DNA of 16,495 bases from JBKBXU01 sp046313675 (GTDB taxonomy: Bacteria > Bacteroidota > Bacteroidia > Cytophagales > Cytophagaceae): the NCBI GenBank assembly GCA_046313675.1, contig JBKBXU010000068.1, positions 1 through 16,495 of the forward strand, written 5' to 3'. The notes under the pieces were generated by a model. The model was not told the DNA's origin. It made no database searches and saw only the letters and a list, made by a program, of their open reading frames with translations. Both the position numbers and the translations under genes were made by a program. This document shows positions 7,182-15,884 of the stretch, piece after piece (position 1 is the first letter of the stretch; each line of letters begins with the position of its first letter).

Positions 7182-8207
7182 ATGCAGAAGAAAAATTTAC
7201 TATTAGCAATTGCCGCATTACTCTTCCTTAGCCAGAGCTATGTGTTTGCTCAAAAAAGCATTGTTGACAAATATGGTCAGCTATCCATCAAAGGTATACA
7301 TATGATCGGTGAGCATGGAGATACTGTTCAACTTAGAGGAATGTCGCTTTTCTGGAGTCAATGGATGGATCAATATTATAACCCTGAAGCTGTTAAGTGG
7401 CTAAGAGACGATTGGAAATGCACCATCGTAAGAGCTGCAATGGGGGTTGAAAAAGGAGGATACCTGGATAATCCTGAAGAAGAAGTCGCTAAAGTCGTAA
7501 CGGTAGTGGACGCTGCTATTGATCTTGGCATATATGTCATTATCGACTATCATAGCCATGAAGCCCACACCGATCCTGAAGCTGCCGTAAAATTCTTTTC
7601 ACAAATGGCAAAAAAATACGCAAGTGTGCCTAACATTATTTACGAAGTTTATAACGAACCCCTTCAGGATGCAAGCTGGTCTGATGATATAAAGCCTTAT
7701 GCTGAAAAAGTTATCAAAGCCATCCGTGAGCATGATAAAAAGAACATTATTGTAGTTGGAACCAGACAATGGTCACAAATGGTAAGTGAAGCTGCTGCCG
7801 ATCCTATCAAAGAAGACAACATAGCATATACGATGCATTTCTATGCAGCAACCCATGGAAAATGGTTGATAAACGAAACCAAAAAAGCCATGGATGCAGG
7901 CATTGCTATTTTTGTCACTGAATGGGGAACTAGCCCTGCAAGTGGTGACGGAAAACTAGACCTTAAGCGTACTCAGGTATATTTTGACTTTATGGACGAA
8001 CACAAAATAAGCTGGTGCAACTGGTCAATCGCGGATAAAGTGGAATCTTCTGCAGCACTAAAGCCCGGAGCAAGTGGAAAAGGAGGTTGGAAAACTGATC
8101 AGCTTACAGAATCAGGACAGTTTGTAAGAAATGAATTGATCCTTAAAAACGGTCCTATCTTCGAAAGTCTTAAGAAAGAAAGCAAAGACAAGAAAAAGAA
8201 GAAGTAA
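7182..8207 (+). CDS. Secreted GH5 family endoglucanase-like glycoside hydrolase
   Basis: The product has 341 residues. It has a Sec signal peptide (about residues 1-23, ending SYVFA-Q) followed by a single (beta/alpha)8 glycoside hydrolase family 5 domain. Both catalytic glutamates are visible: acid/base Glu159 in YEVYNEP and nucleophile Glu247 in FVTEWGT. Supporting GH5 motifs are QLRGMSLFWSQW near the N-terminus, YVIIDYHSH and MHFYAATHG. It most resembles the GH5_2 cellulases, which cut beta-1,4-glucan internally, but the substrate is inferred. No carbohydrate-binding module, T9SS C-terminal sorting domain or lipobox is present, so it is predicted periplasmic or released by another route. 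The last residues form a Lys-rich tail (KKESKDKKKKK), unusual for this family. No susCD-like genes are nearby. It has its own strong terminator. Confidence 0.92.
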   Translation: MQKKNLLLAIAALLFLSQSYVFAQKSIVDKYGQLSIKGIHMIGEHGDTVQLRGMSLFWSQWMDQYYNPEAVKWLRDDWKCTIVRAAMGVEKGGYLDNPEEEVAKVVTVVDAAIDLGIYVIIDYHSHEAHTDPEAAVKFFSQMAKKYASVPNIIYEVYNEPLQDASWSDDIKPYAEKVIKAIREHDKKNIIVVGTRQWSQMVSEAAADPIKEDNIAYTMHFYAATHGKWLINETKKAMDAGIAIFVTEWGTSPASGDGKLDLKRTQVYFDFMDEHKISWCNWSIADKVESSAALKPGASGKGGWKTDQLTESGQFVRNELILKNGPIFESLKKESKDKKKKK

Positions 8208-8229
8208 TTATAAAACTTCGATTTTATTT

Positions 8230-8261
8230 AAAAGGCCGGTTAAAAAAACCGGCCTTTTTTT
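8230..8261 (+). terminator. Rho-independent terminator after the GH5 gene
   Basis: Twelve-base perfect arms (8230-8241 and 8247-8258, core AAAAGGCCGGTT) enclose a five-A loop, and the 3' arm merges into seven T (8255-8261). It lies 22 bases past the stop codon. Confidence 0.93.
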
Positions 8262-8281
8262 ATGGAAATTAATAAACTTCT

Positions 8282-8315
8282 TTTGTGCTTACCTAACCTT
8301 AAGTTTTTATATTAG
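8282..8315 (+). promoter_or_regulatory. Candidate Bacteroidota promoter for the gene at 8363
   Basis: TTTG at 8282-8285, 22 bases, then TATATTAG at 8308-8315, which matches TAnnTTTG at all but one fixed position. Spacing is slightly long. It sits just after the GH5 terminator and gives a leader of about 40 bases before the ATG at 8363. Confidence 0.4.
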
Positions 8316-8362
8316 CAGGAAAGTGAAAATCGTTTCTTTAATAACACCACACAGATCCATTG

Positions 8363-9337
8363 ATGAAATTCTATATTTTAACCATACTTACCAGTTTCTG
8401 TTTTCTTACCTCTTCTGGCCAATCGGTGCAGGATGAATTAATCGCAGACTTTTGTCTGGAGCTTGAAAAATCGGGTGCTACGAAACATACTGTTAATGAT
8501 CGTCTGCCTGAAATCGAACGAACCGTTTTTTTCTCTGATCAGAAAACCTTAGTAAAAATAGCTCATGAGGCTGATCAAAAAGAGGTGACTCTCAGAGCGT
8601 ATTTCTCAGAGTTTTTTATCAAATTTTCCCAAAGCTGCCCCGCTTATCAGGCACTTTATTCTAGTTCAGAAATAAAACTAAAGAACAAAGATTTCTTTAC
8701 TGAGAAATATTGTGACTGCTTTAAAGAACAGTCCGAAGGAGATATGACTGAAAGAAACTTCAAGATGTTGATGGAATCGTGCAACGACATTGTCTTGAAC
8801 GACAAAGAATATAAGAAAAAGGTGCGCGAAGAATTAAAAAATAAGGACTTATCCGGAAATGCATTTTCACAAAAGGTTTCAGGCGATTTCCTTACCCAAT
8901 GCGACCTTATTGCAGTGTATTTTTTCAATGAACGGATTAATTCATTGGCAAAAACCACAGAATTGAAATATCGTCAGAACCAGTCTGAATTTATAAACCA
9001 GGTGCTGGAATGGGTCAAAAACGGAAGTCAGGATTCTTTAAAAGCAGCTTTCGGGAATGACCAGAACCTCTTTAACGCTCATCAGGAACATTTTAAGAAC
9101 GCAAGAAAAGCATTTGAGCTCAACCCGGAATATTCGGTTATGGGTTCCTCTCCGTATTCTTTTTTTGACACTGCGAATAACCTCATTTTCCAAATCAGAG
9201 CGGGCGTGGCAAGCAACCCGGATGGCACATTTACCCTTAGTTCGTTTTCTTTTATAAATGGAGATGCGGTCGAAAATAAGTCAGAATTGGAAATGATCAA
9301 GGAAAGCTTGCCTCCAGCACCCAGCAAGGAAAAGTAA
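8363..9337 (+). CDS. Secreted cysteine-containing protein of unknown function
   Basis: I do not recognise a named family. The product has 324 residues with a Sec signal peptide (about 1-20, ending TSSGQ). The mature part carries six cysteines (DFC, QSC, KYCDC, ESC, TQC), and two blocks of about 80-90 residues look related: LIADFCLELEKS ... FIKFSQSCPAYQALY and FTEKYCDCFKEQ ... FLTQCDLIAVYF. The C-terminal third (about 205-310) has no cysteines and ends in strand-like segments (NLIFQIRAGV, GTFTLSSFSFI), possibly a separate small alpha+beta domain. The ATG at 8363 was preferred to the TTG one codon upstream. It has its own promoter candidate and runs tail-to-tail into the M16-like gene with only six bases between. 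Confidence 0.85.
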   Translation: MKFYILTILTSFCFLTSSGQSVQDELIADFCLELEKSGATKHTVNDRLPEIERTVFFSDQKTLVKIAHEADQKEVTLRAYFSEFFIKFSQSCPAYQALYSSSEIKLKNKDFFTEKYCDCFKEQSEGDMTERNFKMLMESCNDIVLNDKEYKKKVREELKNKDLSGNAFSQKVSGDFLTQCDLIAVYFFNERINSLAKTTELKYRQNQSEFINQVLEWVKNGSQDSLKAAFGNDQNLFNAHQEHFKNARKAFELNPEYSVMGSSPYSFFDTANNLIFQIRAGVASNPDGTFTLSSFSFINGDAVENKSELEMIKESLPPAPSKEK

Positions 9338-9343
9338 AAGGAG

Positions 9344-10618
9344 TTACTTTCCTCCCACCACTACTTCCGTAAGCGATTCTATGGACAGGTATTGCCTTGT
9401 TGTTTCAAGGACATCTTCAGCACATATATTTTTTAAGGAATCCATGTATTGATCATAAAATTCATAACCCAGGTCATGAAAATATATCATTTTAAAGCGA
9501 TCGGCCAGTGCAAAAGGGGTATTAATTGAATTTAAAAATGAACCAATAAGGTAGTTTTTAACATTGGTCAGCTCTTCCTCAGAAACCTTTTCAGACTGTA
9601 ATTTTTTGATCTCTTTGTGAACTTCAGCAATGGTATCGGAAGTAAACTCTTTTTTTACGTCCGTACCAATTACCAGAAAAGCTCCGTTTTGCATTGCTAC
9701 ATGACTTGAAGAAATCCCATAGGTATATCCTTTTTCTTCCCTGATATTTTTCATCAGCCGTGAGCCGAAATACCCCCCAAGGATTTCAATGGCAAGATTC
9801 ACCTTGAAATAATCCGGATGGCTGAGGCCAACAGACGGCAAACCCAGGCGAATGGAAGATTGCAAGCTATCACTCTTTTCTATAGTTTTAGAAGATGCCT
9901 TATATAAAAATTGAGGACTTTGCTTTCCACTGATGACTTTTGATGGAGCCAATAAGCCGAAACTTCTATTTAAGGCAGAAAGAACATTCTCCCCAATTAA
10001 GCCTGAAATTACAATGACACAATTAGATGTTCTGTAAAAATCATTAAAATAACCGTTAAGGTGATCTACCTTAACGTTGTCAATATCTCCTTCTTTCAAA
10101 AACCTTCCATAGGGATGGTTCTCCCCAAATACAGCCGCACGAAATGTCCTGGATGCTACATAGGAAGTTTTCTCCATGTTTACTTTAAGGTTCTGGGAAG
10201 TAATATGGGCAAGGTTTTTAAATTCAGAGGAAGAAAATGCGGGTTCTGTTACTATTTCAAGAACAAGAGGTAAAAGCGAGGCGAGGTGTTTGTTGAGTGA
10301 ATAAAGAACAATCTTAACCCGATCCAATCCACTTTCAAGATCCAGGAAAGCTCCATACTGAGCAATGATGTCCTCAATTTCTTTTGCTGAATGTTTAAGA
10401 GTGCCTTCGCCTAACATTTTAAGCGTAAAATAGGCTTCACCGTTCGCATTTTCATACCATGAGCCGGCAGAAAAAATAAACTCCAACCTTACAACCTCCT
10501 GATGGCCTGCATTAACCATAAACACCGGAATCCCATTATCCAGTTGCTGAAATTCACTCTTTATAAGTTCAACTTTATCTGGTATCTGAAATTCCGGTGC
10601 TATGGTTCTGTCAAGCAT
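9344..10618 (-). CDS. M16-family (insulinase-like) pseudo-peptidase, zinc motif lost
   Basis: The product has 424 residues, the usual length for a two-domain bacterial M16B protein. The first M16 half includes LDNGIPVFMVNAG and AGSWYENANGEAYFTLKMLGEGT in order; the second half keeps the conserved IREEKGYTYGISSS region. In active members the motif AHFLEHML carries the zinc-binding HxxEH; here the aligned stretch reads AYFTLKML, with Tyr63, Leu66 and Lys67 replacing His, Glu and His. It is therefore predicted not to hydrolyse peptides by itself. Inactive M16 subunits are known to pair with active ones, but no active partner is in the window. No signal peptide is seen, so it is probably cytoplasmic. 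It starts four bases after the porV stop codon, so is very likely co-transcribed with porU and porV. Confidence 0.88.
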   Translation of the reverse strand: MLDRTIAPEFQIPDKVELIKSEFQQLDNGIPVFMVNAGHQEVVRLEFIFSAGSWYENANGEAYFTLKMLGEGTLKHSAKEIEDIIAQYGAFLDLESGLDRVKIVLYSLNKHLASLLPLVLEIVTEPAFSSSEFKNLAHITSQNLKVNMEKTSYVASRTFRAAVFGENHPYGRFLKEGDIDNVKVDHLNGYFNDFYRTSNCVIVISGLIGENVLSALNRSFGLLAPSKVISGKQSPQFLYKASSKTIEKSDSLQSSIRLGLPSVGLSHPDYFKVNLAIEILGGYFGSRLMKNIREEKGYTYGISSSHVAMQNGAFLVIGTDVKKEFTSDTIAEVHKEIKKLQSEKVSEEELTNVKNYLIGSFLNSINTPFALADRFKMIYFHDLGYEFYDQYMDSLKNICAEDVLETTRQYLSIESLTEVVVGGK

Positions 10619-10622
10619 AAAT

Positions 10623-11837
10623 TTATCTGTCTCCTATGGATTCTTCCACTCCCCTGTGTGCCATATTAAACAACAAGCTAAAGCGTAGTGTTTCAGCAAG
10701 AGGATGGTTCTGCTGCAGAGGTACGAGGTAGGCAAAATCTAAACCAAACACCTGATACCTGACACCGAATCCCATGGTAAAATATCTTCTGTTACCTTTA
10801 AATCTGTTTTCGTGGAAGAATCCACCCCTGATTGCAAACAGGTCGTTATACCAATACTCAATGCCCAGGGAGTAATAAAGCTCCCTCAGCTCTTCCTGAA
10901 AACCTCCCGGTGCATCCGAAAATGACCCCAACATTCCGCCAATCATTGACCTGTCGCTGTTATCACTTCCTGCAATTATAACTCTACGTCCCATGGAGTC
11001 AACACCATATGCAGGGGGTGTAGGCACCATAAGTTTATTTACATCCGCAATGAACGTAACTTTATTGAATGCATCAAGCTCAGTAGTAAAGGCTGCTCCC
11101 ACACGAAGGTTCGTAGGAATAAAATCTCTTTCACTTGTATTGGTGTAAGAAATCTTAGCACCAATGTTGGTGATGGCTGCCCCTAAAGCTAAGTGAGACT
11201 GGTTGCCACCAATCATCAAGTCGTTGTTCCAGTACCACCCTATATCACCACCGGCGGTATTTCCCGGTTTGGTCTGCGTGCCTGTAGAAGCCATAGTGAA
11301 ATTTCCTGCAAGGTTAGAATGAATATACTTTAGACCAATTGCCACACCCATATTTTCACTAAGTTTTCTGGAATAAGTAAGTCCTGTTGAAAACTCTTTA
11401 GGCCTGAACTCCTGCATAGCAGCACCCTGTTGGTCAGTAAACTGAATAGACCCAAGGTTGAAATACATTAATTGGAACCCGATCGCCTGTTCTTTTGTTA
11501 TCTTTTTATATGCTGTGAGGTAAGAAAGGGACATGTCATTCACAAGCTTTCTAAGCCAAGGCGTATAGGATATAGAAGCACCCATTTCGTCTTCTATAAA
11601 GACCAATTTCGCTGGATTCCAAAAGATCGAATTGGCATCCGGAGAGGTTGCTGCACCCGCATCACCCAAAGCTCCGGCTCTGGCATCCGGAGAAATTGTC
11701 AGAAAGGGAACAGCCGTTGTTATTGCTCTGCCTTCCTGTCCAATCAGATCCTGAGCATTTGGATCTTGCAATTGCGCATAGCCGGCCAGACAGGATATGT
11801 TCAGCAGACAAACAACAAGTAAAACTTTCTTGCACAT
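10623..11837 (-). CDS. porV: T9SS outer-membrane protein PorV (LptO)
   Basis: PorV is an outer-membrane beta-barrel of the FadL-like kind. In the T9SS it collects substrates at the translocon through their C-terminal domain and delivers them to the sortase PorU for anchoring to the cell surface. The product has 404 residues: a Sec signal peptide (about 1-21, ending AGYA-Q), the family segment SPDARAGALGDAGAATSPDANSIFWNPAKL (split by a loop) at about 49-78, then many alternating amphipathic strands ending with a long C-terminal strand region. It follows porU by 50 bases in the same orientation, as in Porphyromonas gingivalis where the two are also neighbours. Confidence is high because of both sequence and pairing. 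Confidence 0.93.
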   Translation of the reverse strand: MCKKVLLVVCLLNISCLAGYAQLQDPNAQDLIGQEGRAITTAVPFLTISPDARAGALGDAGAATSPDANSIFWNPAKLVFIEDEMGASISYTPWLRKLVNDMSLSYLTAYKKITKEQAIGFQLMYFNLGSIQFTDQQGAAMQEFRPKEFSTGLTYSRKLSENMGVAIGLKYIHSNLAGNFTMASTGTQTKPGNTAGGDIGWYWNNDLMIGGNQSHLALGAAITNIGAKISYTNTSERDFIPTNLRVGAAFTTELDAFNKVTFIADVNKLMVPTPPAYGVDSMGRRVIIAGSDNSDRSMIGGMLGSFSDAPGGFQEELRELYYSLGIEYWYNDLFAIRGGFFHENRFKGNRRYFTMGFGVRYQVFGLDFAYLVPLQQNHPLAETLRFSLLFNMAHRGVEESIGDR

Positions 11838-11887
11838 ATAGTCTTTAAATTAGAATTTCAAATATAAAGGATTATTTTATGATTTCT

Positions 11888-14800
11888 TTAATTAAGTATC
11901 ACCAATTTTTGGTATTGGAAATTGGTAGAACCATCTCTTAATGAACGCACGTTTACCTTATACACATATACACCTTTTCCAATCTTATCACCAAAATCAT
12001 CCCTGCCGTTCCAGTGAATATCACCCAGGTGCGTAGGACATCCATAACATCTTCCCTCCAAAGTCCTCACCAGCTTTCCTGAAACCGTATATACCTGAAT
12101 CAAAACATCCAGATCGTCTCCTGCACGGTTATGGTCAAAATGAAAGGTTGTACTGGTAGAAAAAGGGTTCGGGTAATTTAGCACATGCTTCAACGCCAGC
12201 TTTGAATCAATAGCGACAATAAACTCCAGGTAGGCGTCTGCCGGATTGTTATGCGTATCCCAGGCCTTCAGCTTTAAAGAATGCATTCCCTCAGGCAGAT
12301 CCCGGAAAGGATATTCAACTCTCCCTCGCTTATAATCATCCAGGTTTGCTGTATAATAGTCATTAAGAATAATAACATCACTCTTATTATCAAGATTGGC
12401 CGATATTTCATGACCAACACCGGTTCCTGCCACGTTGATGCCGCTTTCATCGAAAAGTTTTACAATAAGCTTGGGGTCCGGCCCGGTCAAACCGCCAAAA
12501 ACAAACGTTTCATCGTTAAGATAAAGGCTAATTTCAGGAGGCGTAGTATCTTCTGCCGCATTAGGGTCACTTCCCCCTATAATAATATCTGATTTATGGC
12601 CATGTGCATCCGAATAAGCCATTTCTCTTTGAGCATACATACTTACTTTCCCATTCCCATAGTGATAAGCAATGTCCTTTGGAACGATAAACGACAAACT
12701 AAACGATCCATTGCTTACCGTAGCTTGTCCATCGTAAATAAAATTTCTTTGAACATTAAAAGTGATGGGTTGAGAGCCTTCTGTTCCAAACGTCCTAACG
12801 ATGGTTTTCTTTTCAAAAACGGTAATATGTGCTTTGCCATTAAAGTCATTGATTTTGGCACCACTTGCGTTTCTTATCTCCCCCTCAAGTGTAATTTTAC
12901 TCAAGGCTTTCAGTGTATCACTCTCCAATGCGCCGTTGCTGATTTTTGTAATAACCATGTCATGTTTAGGATAGGCAAGGCTCATAGATGGGTCACCCAA
13001 CAAAGCATAGTTACGGTTATTTACGCCACTCTTACTATCATTCTTAGCTTCTTTCATCACATATCCTAACAAAGGCATTCCCCCGGCAACCTCAGAGAAT
13101 ATATGCTTATAGAAAGCCATATTGATGGCAAGGTTGGTAGAAGCATAAACCGCCCTGGTAGAGGTAAGGATACCAATGCTTCCTCCCTGCGCAGAAACCA
13201 ACGTGTGTTCTGCCCCGGATTTTACCGCCGGATCATCATAACGGCCAAAATCACACGTTGCCGTAACCAAAAACATAAGGTTATCCATGTTCCGCCACCG
13301 GTTGACCATAGGTATATCAAGAATATTCTCCTGTGCCCAACCAAGCACCCCACCATGTCCGCTGTAATTCATTATAAGTGTTCCTTTATCTGCCGCCTGG
13401 TCAATGGCCCTGTTAACTTCAGGTGCTATCTCTCCCCCGGGAGAAGAAATCTGAGGATAGGCATCCAAATATATTTTATTTATATTATAAACCTGACTGT
13501 TTGATAGCACAAAATCAGATAATTGATCAGCATGGTCTAAATGCAAATTTCTGTCACCATCGTCAGCCACAAACGTTAGCCTGTTTCTCCAATTGCCCAT
13601 AGAGGCCGGGTTATGATAGTGAATGAGTTTATTTACCACCGCTTCAGCTTCTGCTGCTGAGTTCACCGGAAGGCGTCCTATTCCAATATCAAGATTATGG
13701 TCTCCACTACTGTTTTCAATCCATTCTCCTTCGGCATCATCCAGAAAGCCAAAATAATCGTCAGACGAATGTGAGTCAACATTATGCAAAGATTGCCGTG
13801 ACTGGTAAACCGGCACATAATTGGAGTTGGACGCAATGCGATTTTTATAATCATACGAACAATCGCCAAAAAGCAACAGATACTTCAAACGATCTCCTGA
13901 GGGTCCATCATATAGGGATTTCATAAAATCACGAATGGCTGATATATCCTGTGCTCCTGAGGAAAATTCATTGTATACCTGCTCCGTAGTTACAACTTCA
14001 ACAGATATACCATTAGCATTCCTCCTGTGATGTGCCAGCTTCTGAGCCTGACTCAGAAACTTCTCATTTGCAACTATTACCATTACAGGAACATCTTGCG
14101 AAATACCATGTAAATTCTGATTAGGAACTTTCCGTACAAAAGTAGGCCTATCAAAATTGCTACCTGAGAAAACAATGTATTCCTGTAATTCAGTGCTTGG
14201 AGCATAAAACACAGCCTGAGATCCATTATAAGTAAAAACCTGATTTCTTGGATTCAGCGGCTGCGTAATATTCCATATCTTCAGAGCTCCGGAAGTCGCA
14301 GCAATAGTATACCGTGCTGTAGGTGCAGACAAACTTTCTATGGATCTAAAAGCCGTCTGATTTCCATAAAGCCTCAAGTCCCTAAGGGCATTTACTTCGA
14401 GATAATTTAAGTATCCAACAGCGGAGCCCATCCCACGTTTGTCATACGATACAGAAATGTTGAAGTTGCTGTTATTCCCAAAAGCACTGCTGTTGATCGT
14501 AAAATATCGGATGCTGTTAAATCCTTTTATCCCATAGATTCTATTGGGAATACTGCTATCAATTTCGTGATTACCAAGGCTTTGTCCATTGATATTCAAC
14601 TGAAAACGGCTTGATGCAATAGAGGAAGACATCACAGCAGACCTTATCTTGACCTGGCTGTTTCCTACCAGGCCGGGGAAACTAAAACTAAAATTCCTCT
14701 GGGTAATAAAATCAAACTTTTCTCCATACCATTCCCTTCCTGACTTAAGAAGGTTCTCCAGATCCTGATGATGGAAAATTCGTTCATTAAATCTATTGAT

Positions 14801-15745
14801 TGTTTGGGATGCAGAACCAAGGTCAGGCATGTTATTCACTCGCTCACCATAATCCGGACTAATCGTCAAAAAATAAAAAGTATGGTCAGAATAAATGTTT
14901 TTTGTATGGTTAAAAACCCCTTCGTCGGCATTGTAGGACCAAGTATCAGGGCCCTCTGCATAAAATAAAATGAAATCATTCTGATTAAAAACACCATCAC
15001 CTTCCCCTTCAACATAAATAGCGTTCTCTACCAGATCATCATACCTTGCTGCACTATTGGCCTGCGGCAACATTCCTCCTCCATTTCCATAGATTTTAAT
15101 TCGCCTTGGATCCAGGTTAGACACATTCAGGCCTATTTCCTGCAAAAGGGCATAATCAATCTTATAAATTCCACTTTTGCTAATTTGGAACTTATACCAG
15201 TCACCCTGAGACAATACTGAAACATTTGTCCCCGAAATACGGGCATTTGCACTTGAAACTCGCGAGTTAAGCCTCCTCTCAACCTTTACAACCGGAGGAC
15301 TTCCTAATTGACAGGCATATGAAAAGCTTAGAAGTTTTTCACATTCTCCCTTACTTTGGCTATATCTGATAGGAACGATCTGAATGTATGAAATTGGCCT
15401 TTTGTTTTCCCATGCCAGGTGAATGCGGGTAGAATAGGTATTTTCTTTGTATTGTTGAAGAAGTTTTCTTTCTGATTCAGAAACTGCTTCTGTCACCGTT
15501 TTTTCGATTTTAAAATCCGTTACATACCCTTCAACTTTTACCTGAAGGAACGGTAGAAATTCATTTTCCTTAATATGAGCTGCGCCGGTAAAGGTGGGCA
15601 TAGATATACCTCCTGCATCACCCAAAACCTTTACAGGTTCAAGCCAATGGATTTTTACTTCACCTGTCTTCTGGCCAACAGCCCATGTGCTACAGAGAAA
15701 AAATAAAAAAAGTAAATAAAGATATTTAATCCTGAGTTTAGTCAT
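11888..15745 (-). CDS. porU: T9SS sortase PorU (gingipain-like C25 peptidase)
   Basis: PorU cuts the C-terminal sorting domain off T9SS cargo on the cell surface and joins the cargo to a lipopolysaccharide anchor. The product has 1285 residues: a signal peptide (about 1-25, ending AVGQ); a long N-terminal beta-rich region; a C25 caspase-like domain at about 550-930, with catalytic His797 in NYSGHGG and Cys831 in TATCDFGRYDDP (34 apart, as in gingipains) and the closing NYALLGDPSMS; an Ig-like region; and a C-terminal domain from about 1192 opening YPNPFSTSTTF and ending YQKLVILN, which resembles the sorting domain but is retained in PorU. That domain contains a CYGC pair. The ATG at 15745 is preferred over the TTG one codon earlier. 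It heads the porU-porV-M16 unit, 139 bases after pssA. Confidence 0.96.
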   Translation of the reverse strand: MTKLRIKYLYLLFLFFLCSTWAVGQKTGEVKIHWLEPVKVLGDAGGISMPTFTGAAHIKENEFLPFLQVKVEGYVTDFKIEKTVTEAVSESERKLLQQYKENTYSTRIHLAWENKRPISYIQIVPIRYSQSKGECEKLLSFSYACQLGSPPVVKVERRLNSRVSSANARISGTNVSVLSQGDWYKFQISKSGIYKIDYALLQEIGLNVSNLDPRRIKIYGNGGGMLPQANSAARYDDLVENAIYVEGEGDGVFNQNDFILFYAEGPDTWSYNADEGVFNHTKNIYSDHTFYFLTISPDYGERVNNMPDLGSASQTINRFNERIFHHQDLENLLKSGREWYGEKFDFITQRNFSFSFPGLVGNSQVKIRSAVMSSSIASSRFQLNINGQSLGNHEIDSSIPNRIYGIKGFNSIRYFTINSSAFGNNSNFNISVSYDKRGMGSAVGYLNYLEVNALRDLRLYGNQTAFRSIESLSAPTARYTIAATSGALKIWNITQPLNPRNQVFTYNGSQAVFYAPSTELQEYIVFSGSNFDRPTFVRKVPNQNLHGISQDVPVMVIVANEKFLSQAQKLAHHRRNANGISVEVVTTEQVYNEFSSGAQDISAIRDFMKSLYDGPSGDRLKYLLLFGDCSYDYKNRIASNSNYVPVYQSRQSLHNVDSHSSDDYFGFLDDAEGEWIENSSGDHNLDIGIGRLPVNSAAEAEAVVNKLIHYHNPASMGNWRNRLTFVADDGDRNLHLDHADQLSDFVLSNSQVYNINKIYLDAYPQISSPGGEIAPEVNRAIDQAADKGTLIMNYSGHGGVLGWAQENILDIPMVNRWRNMDNLMFLVTATCDFGRYDDPAVKSGAEHTLVSAQGGSIGILTSTRAVYASTNLAINMAFYKHIFSEVAGGMPLLGYVMKEAKNDSKSGVNNRNYALLGDPSMSLAYPKHDMVITKISNGALESDTLKALSKITLEGEIRNASGAKINDFNGKAHITVFEKKTIVRTFGTEGSQPITFNVQRNFIYDGQATVSNGSFSLSFIVPKDIAYHYGNGKVSMYAQREMAYSDAHGHKSDIIIGGSDPNAAEDTTPPEISLYLNDETFVFGGLTGPDPKLIVKLFDESGINVAGTGVGHEISANLDNKSDVIILNDYYTANLDDYKRGRVEYPFRDLPEGMHSLKLKAWDTHNNPADAYLEFIVAIDSKLALKHVLNYPNPFSTSTTFHFDHNRAGDDLDVLIQVYTVSGKLVRTLEGRCYGCPTHLGDIHWNGRDDFGDKIGKGVYVYKVNVRSLRDGSTNFQYQKLVILN

Positions 15746-15884
15746 CAAGATATTGGATATACCTGCAAAAGCATTTGTTTAGAACGCTAATTGAACGAAC
15801 ATCAAGTCCTTTTATTTTACTGCTTCGTTAATTAATAAGTACACCCTTCCATTATTACATTCGCTATGATTCCTGCAATAAACT

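Noticed and set aside
10623..11837. PorV as a lipoprotein because of a Cys near the end of the signal peptide (NISC)
   Set aside because: Position -3 is Asn, not a lipobox residue, and a good signal peptidase I site (AGYA-Q) follows; PorV is a barrel.
12281..13504. Several plus-strand open frames opposite porU
   Set aside because: They lie antisense to a clearly coding gene and have no family-like sequence.
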